From NCBI GenBank assembly GCA_013115135.1, contig JABANP010000206.1:22159-86158 (forward strand): a stretch of 64,000 nucleotides of DNA. The letters run 5' to 3'. This document shows positions 58,827 through 64,000 of this stretch, piece by piece; the first letter of the stretch is position 1, and every line of letters begins with the position of its first letter. The DNA is from Perkinsus olseni. Its lineage: Eukaryota; Perkinsozoa; Perkinsida; Perkinsidae. The position numbers were made by a program, and so were the translations under genes. The notes below the pieces were generated by a model that had not been told where the DNA came from, searched no databases, and saw nothing but the letters and a program-made list of their open reading frames with translations.

Positions 58827-61800
58827 ATGTCCAGCAGCCCATCGCACGGAATTCATCATTCATCCCCCCGAAAGCCAGAGGCTTACGTTCCAGCCGAGGA
58901 CTGTCGTGGGGCTCAACTGCTGAGCTACCGGCCTTCCCCAGGGCTGTTATATCAGGTATCTCCAGAGCCCTCCGGCGAGGAGGTACGTTGGCACTGCATG
59001 AGACAGCCCTCAGCCTGCCGCCCCTCGTGCTCGGTTATGGCGCTCTAGTGAAGGAAATTAGCAAGGCTGTTGGAACGTATGCAACGTGGTAGCCCAGCTG
59101 GGTAACTTGCCGTACGCAGGTTATCCACTTTGAAGACGGACTGGCACTTGCGACAGTCGTGCCTTGAGAAACTCGCGAGGGTTGTCCTGGGATGGGTACG
59201 AATAGTGGCATCATTGTGGTTGACTACTCCCTTAGAGCGAGAGAGAGCCTGCTGCGGAGGTCCTGGCGAGGTTTGACCGCGATCTGGCAGGCCCGCTAGT
59301 CGTTCAAGTGGGGTTTTTCTCCCAGAGGATCTCTGCAGGCATTGCTTCAGATAAGAGATGATCGCTCGGCCATCGTGAGGCAAGCCTCTATGTTGTGTAT
59401 CGTACTGGGATCCTCTCACTACGGTGGGTCCTCTAGCGGTTAGATGAGACGTACATGCTCATTAGCGTCTTACCTGAGCGCTCATCTCCTGCCGGGCATG
59501 ATTGAGCCCCTGTTGAAGCAATGTACAGTGACAGTAGCGGTAGTGGCAGAAAGTGCTACTCAAGCGGTAGGGTTCACTGCCCTCCGCCCTGGGAACCCCG
59601 AATCTCAGCTGTATGGTCTGTGTGGTTGTGGATGCCGGAAGGTGCTGGAGGCACTAATGAAGCAATATAAGCATGTCCACCCAGTGGCCAGGCGAAGGGT
59701 CATGGAGGTCTTGTACGGCGAGGGGATGCCTCCTGGACGGATCCTCAGTAGGTGATGTCCACCGAGGTCTGCGGGAGCTGCGACCAGTGGGCTAAGTGTG
59801 GCCAAGGTCTACAGCAACTTTCCGGTGAAGCCATTAGGTGGGAGTACGGTGGTTACTTTCCTCACAAGGTGGCTTCCTTGTTAGAGCGGCGCTTCATGAC
59901 AACTCGCCGCCGGTGAGGCAGGCCGCGAGACTTGCGCTTTGTCGTTTGTGTTGCCTGGCTTGCTCACCCGGCCTGACGCAGGTCGGAGTCCCCTCTTGAA
60001 CCAGAAGTGACTAGCATGAAGTCAGGCCTTATGGCAGACGATGGATGCAGCACAGCGGAAGACCGCTGAGGATCTCCTGACCGCCGGTCCCAGTGTTCTC
60101 TTCGCCGAAGACCCTGATGAGGAATGCCAGAACTTCAACCGGAGCATCACTGAGGTTGGCGCGAACCCAGGACTCCTGCCATCTGCATCCCACCCCACTT
60201 ACGTCCATGAAGGTATCCCGCAGCCCTCGACCGCGGAGGTGTGGGGGCAGCCCCCAAACCAACTCTCCCGTTTTTTCCGCGTCCCCACGACGTGGCCCTC
60301 GCAAGGTGAGCTCTCTACCGCCCGATCGCCCCTTGACAGCTTTCTCCAGGCGACCAGTGGGTGTGACCAGAGTGACACCTCATCGCTGAAATCTGTCACA
60401 AGGAGGTCTCCTCCTCAGTCTTTGAGGAGTAGGTCATCGTCGTCTTGCGGAGCGGAGCATAACCCATGGACTTCGCTCGAGTGTAGGGCTGTTGTCGACG
60501 GGAACATCCCATACACCAGAGCGAATCGTGCCACCCTCTCCTTCCCGCACCGCCAGCGCCTCGTGAGTTCGCGTTTACCGGACAAGCAAGGAAGGCTTAC
60601 TCTAGGCGTTCGCCGGCCCTCCGCCCGTCACTGCCAAGGTCCCCTGTTTCCACTACCGTATCGCCGGAAGATATAATAGCATCACATCTGGTAGGACATG
60701 CATTGGCCTTGCCCTGCGAGGGGTAGTCTCAGACGTCTCTGGAGGCCGACCCTCGTGACTCCCTGGTGCTGGCATCGCTGGCTGACTTCTTGAAGGGCCG
60801 GAAGTGCTCCGCTGAGGTGAAGGGTTAGTCAGCCACGCCCGGTTATCCCCCTTCTCGGTTTAGGATGTACTCCTAGTGTTCAACCGTTTCCTCGGCGTGC
60901 TAGAAGTGGCAGTGGCCAGGAACCCCACAGGAGGTGTTGTGCTCTGCCTAGTGTGGCCGCCAGGGACTCGGTTACGATCAGGCCAGCCCGTCATTAAGTT
61001 CCTTACTGAGATATTATCGGGCCATGAAGATGCACAGAGTGCCTTGCTGGGGATCCTCTCACGCCGACAGACCCCTCCGGGTGGGATTCTTCGCACATAT
61101 TTGCCGCCTTGTATGGTCTCCCATGCTACAGATGCCGAGTTGCTGAGGTCCTTCCCTTCTGCGATGGTCTCTGAGGTGATAGAAAACGCCCGACACAGCC
61201 CCGGTCGTCCTGCTGTCGTTCGAGAGAGCCCGATAGACATTTTGCTGGAGCCCCATACTCCGGACGAGGACCTTGAGCAGGTCTAGGTGCAGTCCGGTTG
61301 AGCAACCCTCTCCGGACTTCCTACTGGGGCTTCCTCTTCAATCTGTGCTCCTGTCGTCCACAGATGATCCTAGAGGCTGCGCGGTTGGTCCGGAGGAGGG
61401 GTACCGACAAGGCGATATGGCAGAGGTGAGCTGCTCATGCGGTGCTCCTTCAGTCATGGGGTGCTGTTCAGTCGGTTCGCACGCTTGCTGATGTTCGCCC
61501 TCGAGAAGATGAACCCGAAGGTGGTTGCCTCTAAGGGCACTCCTAAGGATACAGGAACTGCGAAAACTGCGGTATTGCTCCCAGCCGACGTGCACGGTTG
61601 TCGTTGCCGCTTCAGTTCGACCTCCTCTCCGCAATGCTGGAAGTGGGCCCCCACCTGTTCGAGACCTACCTTGAGGTGGTCATAGCCAGGCTTGCCCACT
61701 TCACAGCTCGTCTCAGCGCGGAGGGCGTTCTCGATACCACCACACGAGGTGAATAATAATCTACTCTCTCCGAGATCTGCATTCAAACCCGCGCTTCTCT

Positions 61801-62280
61801 GACAGCGTTTCTAGTGGGGTTTGGTCACATGGCAGTGTGGTTGCTTTTCAGATAAAGTCAGAGCCGCAATGGCGAGACTGTGTGGGATACCTGAGGATCC
61901 CAAGAGGTCCTTGGAGGCCCTCATCGGGTGGCTTGTAATCAGAGACCTCTGTGCTGTGGTTATTAACGTGTGAACAGGGCGACCCTGACCAAGTCCCTGC
62001 CGGATCGAGGCAAGCCCTTTCCCTGATAGTGGCAGAGTTACTTGTGGGAACGGTAATTCTGTGAGGCTCGCTTCGTAGCGTACGAGTCCTAGGTGCCAGG
62101 CTGAGAGGGTTGATAAGGGCGTTCTACCCACCTATGCCGACAGTATAACCCCTGCTCTAACTACCATAGTAAGCAGTGAAGAGGGACCCGAGGTGGGCAG
62201 AGGGGGGTCGAGGAGTCATGTGTACATGGGCTTCCAGCTACGGAGGAGGGCGTCCTGCCTCTTGAAGATGATCCGTGCAT
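58827..62280 (+). CDS. CLASP / TOG-domain microtubule-associated protein
   Basis: CLASP proteins bind tubulin through TOG HEAT repeats and stabilise microtubule plus ends. The start is MSSSPSHGIHHSSPRKPEA. The first TOG-like array reads VKEISKAVGTYATW, LSTLKTDWHLRQSCLEKLAR, ALLQIRDDRSAIVRQASMLC (about 59335-59390), LLPGMIEPLLKQCTVTVAVV and CRKVLEALMKQYKHVHPVA. Spacing and residues (DW-x-R-x-x-x-L-x-x-L and RSAIVRQA) fit a CLASP_N TOG domain. A Ser/Arg/Pro-rich middle follows (about 60040-60680), then more helical repeats: VFNRFLGVLEVAVARNP, VIKFLTEILSGHEDAQSALL, FDLLSAMLEVGPHLFETYLE and DKVRAAMARLCGIPEDPKRS. Many short GT-AG introns. The 3' end (about 62280) is approximate and the exon set between 59760 and 60040 is unresolved. 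Confidence 0.72.
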
Positions 62281-62427
62281 GAGCCCAATGATGATGGCAG
62301 CTGGGAAGGGGGCAGCTCATCATGGCTGGGTTATTGCTTCTGTCACTAACAGCCTTCTTGAGTTGACCAATGAATGCAGCAGCGGTTCAACTATTGTCTA
62401 GGTTTATTGTTTTATGACCCTGGGATG

Positions 62428-62998
62428 CCGTCACACAGTTCTGATTCCTCCCACCACGGCGAGTCCATGGAGGACCTGATGATACCCTCTTGGATAACAG
62501 CCATATCCGACTCGCTCGATCGGTTGGTTCTGGTACTCCTACGGGACGATCGAAAGCTCATCGGTCGGCTCAAGACTTATGACCAGTTCGGCAACATAGT
62601 GCTGCAAAATACATTGTAAGATTGACTCTTGGTCACGCTGTCAACTTCCTGAGTCAGGGAAAGGCACATCGTTGATGGCCTCTACGCCGACATCGACCTC
62701 GGTGTAATGATCATACGAGGAGAGAATATACTCCTCTTCGGCGAAGTGGACTCATTAGACATGGAGCCGGCTCTGCAGCGGGTATGCGGCTGCCCGATCT
62801 GATCTGGTATTTCTTATCCCTTGAAGCTTAGGCGTCGCTTGGGCAAGTCCTGGCAAGAGAGGAGATGAACGCCGAACTTGAAGCGATAAAAGTGGGCTTG
62901 CTCATCGTTTGCGGTATTGGATTTCCTCCTCCTTCAAGTAATGACCGCTTTGATCTCAGGGCAGGATGGATCTCGCCTTCCTAGACGACGGTCTCTAG
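62428..62998 (+). CDS. LSM1: LSM1, U6-related Sm-like protein of the Lsm1-7 complex
   Basis: Subunit of the cytoplasmic Lsm1-7 ring that binds oligoadenylated mRNA 3' ends and promotes decapping. Four exons (62428-62615, 62658-62781, 62832-62891, 62960-62998) with GT-AG introns of 42, 50 and 68 nt give 136 residues. The Sm1 motif is SLDRLVLVLLRDDRKLIGRL with KTYDQFGNIVLQNT; Sm2 is GVMIIRGENILLFGEVD. The C-terminal helix (LGQVLAREEMNAELEAIK, then GRMDLAFLDDGL) is typical of Lsm1. An in-frame ATG 18 codons earlier (62374) is possible. Strongly conserved and intact. Confidence 0.93.
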
Positions 62999-63389
62999 CA
63001 TTTGTCAACGACTACAGTGTGTACAGATTCTGTTATGTATTGTTTCATCTCAAGCCAGTGGCTTCGTGGTGTTCGGCTGCTGCTGATGGGCCCGAGTGGT
63101 CCACCCGTGTTTGTTCGTGGACGACTCTGCGAAACATTCGAACGTATCTGTTGCAATACGGCCTCCTTTTCTTCCTGGGAGTGCATGGAATCCTAGGCCA
63201 TGCGTGCTACAGTTAGAGGAACATGAACGGCGATGGAATGATGACGAGTAGCTACCCTCAGCTCCTTGAACTAACAACCAACCGAAGGGCCCCTCGTTGT
63301 GCACTCAGATCATGCGCTTCGGCATGACCTTGCCTAAAACGAGTGTTCATGCCCTTACACGGCGGCACAAACATCGGCTGTCACTAAAT
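62999..63389. other. Intergenic, 3' flank of LSM1
   Basis: About 390 bp between LSM1 and the terminal-repeat element. Overlapping short frames on both strands with no domain. Confidence 0.5.
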
Positions 63390-64000
63390 TCTGTGTCCTA
63401 ATCACTAAATCTAGCGCGCGCCCAACTGATCGATATCTGCGCGCTTTCCTACTGCTGCCGCCTCTTCCGGAGTCCGGAATCCGGAGCCGATTAAAGTGCT
63501 CCCTTGGGTAACCCTTTGGGTTTATGGTTGCCTTGGGTAACCAGAAACGGTTTCTGATTCGGGTTCCTGGTTGCGCGCGCCCAACTGATCGATATCTGCG
63601 CGCTTTCCCACTGCTGCCGATCCCTCCGGACTCCGGAGCCGATTACATTGCCCCTTCCGGTTTCTGGTTGCCTTGGGTAACCCTTCGGGTTTCTGGTTTG
63701 GGTAACCCTTCCGGTTTCGGGTTGCCTTGGGTAACCCTTCCGGTTTCGGGTTGCCTTGGGTAACCCTTCCGGTTTCGGGTTGCCTTGGGTAACCCTTCGG
63801 GTTTCTGGTGGCAAATCTTTTGTTTTTTTCTGCTGAGAGCCAACTTCATCACCATGCCGAGAGCGGAACGTGTTCGCTGGTTGTATACGATGGGTCATGT
63901 GCGCTATGAGCAGTGCAAAACGCAACACGTGCCTGGGGAACGCGGCGCGCAGATATCGATCAGTTGGGCGCGCGCTACTTTTTAGTGATTAGGACACAGA
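63390..64000. mobile_element. MITE-like element with ~55-bp terminal inverted repeats
   Basis: 63390-63444 and 63945-64000 are inverted copies: both begin from outside TCTGTGTCCTAATCACTAAA, differ by a few bases, then read AGCGCGCGCCCAACTGATCG followed by ATATCTGCGCGC. An extra direct copy of the inner part of the left repeat lies at 63573-63625, with ACTGCTGCCG after it in both places. Between the termini is a tandem array. There is no transposase frame, so the element is non-autonomous. The right end coincides with the window end, so the outer border and any target-site duplication cannot be fully seen. Confidence 0.85.
63490..63812. repeat. ~29-30-bp tandem repeat inside the terminal element
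   Basis: Repeated units of the type TTGCCTTGGGTAACCCTTCC followed by GGTTTCGGG, with about five clean copies between 63660 and 63812 and decayed ones from 63508. GGGTAACCC is itself palindromic. The variation GGTTTCGGG / GGGTTTCTGG lets the units be ordered. Confidence 0.85.

Noticed and set aside
63508..63812. CRISPR array
   Set aside because: Units are contiguous tandem repeats without unique spacers, inside a eukaryotic element bounded by inverted repeats.
63508..63812. Telomere
   Set aside because: The TTGGGTAACCC units are palindromic, ~30 bp apart, imperfect and followed by a terminal inverted repeat; they are not a simple G-strand repeat.

Overview
The window reads as nuclear DNA of a protist alveolate, most likely Perkinsus or a close myzozoan relative. 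Three things support this. Nearly every gene is cut by very short GT-AG introns (about 30-80 nt, extremes near 25 and 1006). A nuclear gene encodes only the C-terminal half of cytochrome c oxidase subunit 2 (COX2B), the split arrangement known from myzozoans and some green algae. Cilium genes (IFT46, DNAAF6, an ERK7-like MAP kinase) sit beside core eukaryotic genes. The code is standard. There are no bacterial operons, ribosome binding sites or CRISPR arrays. Gene models were built by hand: reading frames were joined across GT-AG introns and compared with remembered family motifs, so exon borders carry some uncertainty.

Layout. From 295 to 45150 almost all genes are on the minus strand: ALG12 (295-3940); three copies of a small gene with two PB1-like domains (6485-13269); a dispersed array of GH27 alpha-galactosidases (two near-identical secreted copies at 7618-9756 and 15392-17575, a divergent copy at 24693-26537 and its truncated pseudogene at 23163-24180); two related secreted proteins (13704-15176 and 27240-28292); IFT46; a GPCPD1-like phosphodiesterase; an ERK7-like MAP kinase; DNAAF6; a second protein kinase; a membrane-anchored JmjC protein; mitochondrial IF-3; and COX2B. 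Three plus-strand items interrupt this block: a DUF4833 protein, a small putative mitochondrial protein and a GH18-like fragment. At about 45.15-45.48 kb polarity flips. From there to 62998 everything is on the plus strand: an FHA protein, tRNA-Leu(AAG), a coiled-coil protein, two or three unrecognised genes, a DUF2183 (App1-type) lipid phosphatase-like protein, a CLASP/TOG microtubule protein and LSM1. The window ends in a 611-bp element with ~55-bp terminal inverted repeats and internal tandem repeats.

How genes relate. ALG12 makes the ER N-glycan donor. The alpha-galactosidases are secreted enzymes expanded by duplication and patchy gene conversion, apparently together with the PB1-like genes. 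IFT46, DNAAF6, the ERK7-like kinase and perhaps CLASP fit a flagellated life stage. IF-3 and COX2B are adjacent mitochondrial genes. Repeats of note are a GTAC-rich palindromic cluster inside the one large ALG12 intron, an ~11-bp-period minisatellite next to the MAP kinase start, a 38-bp tandem repeat at 10.3 kb and the terminal element.
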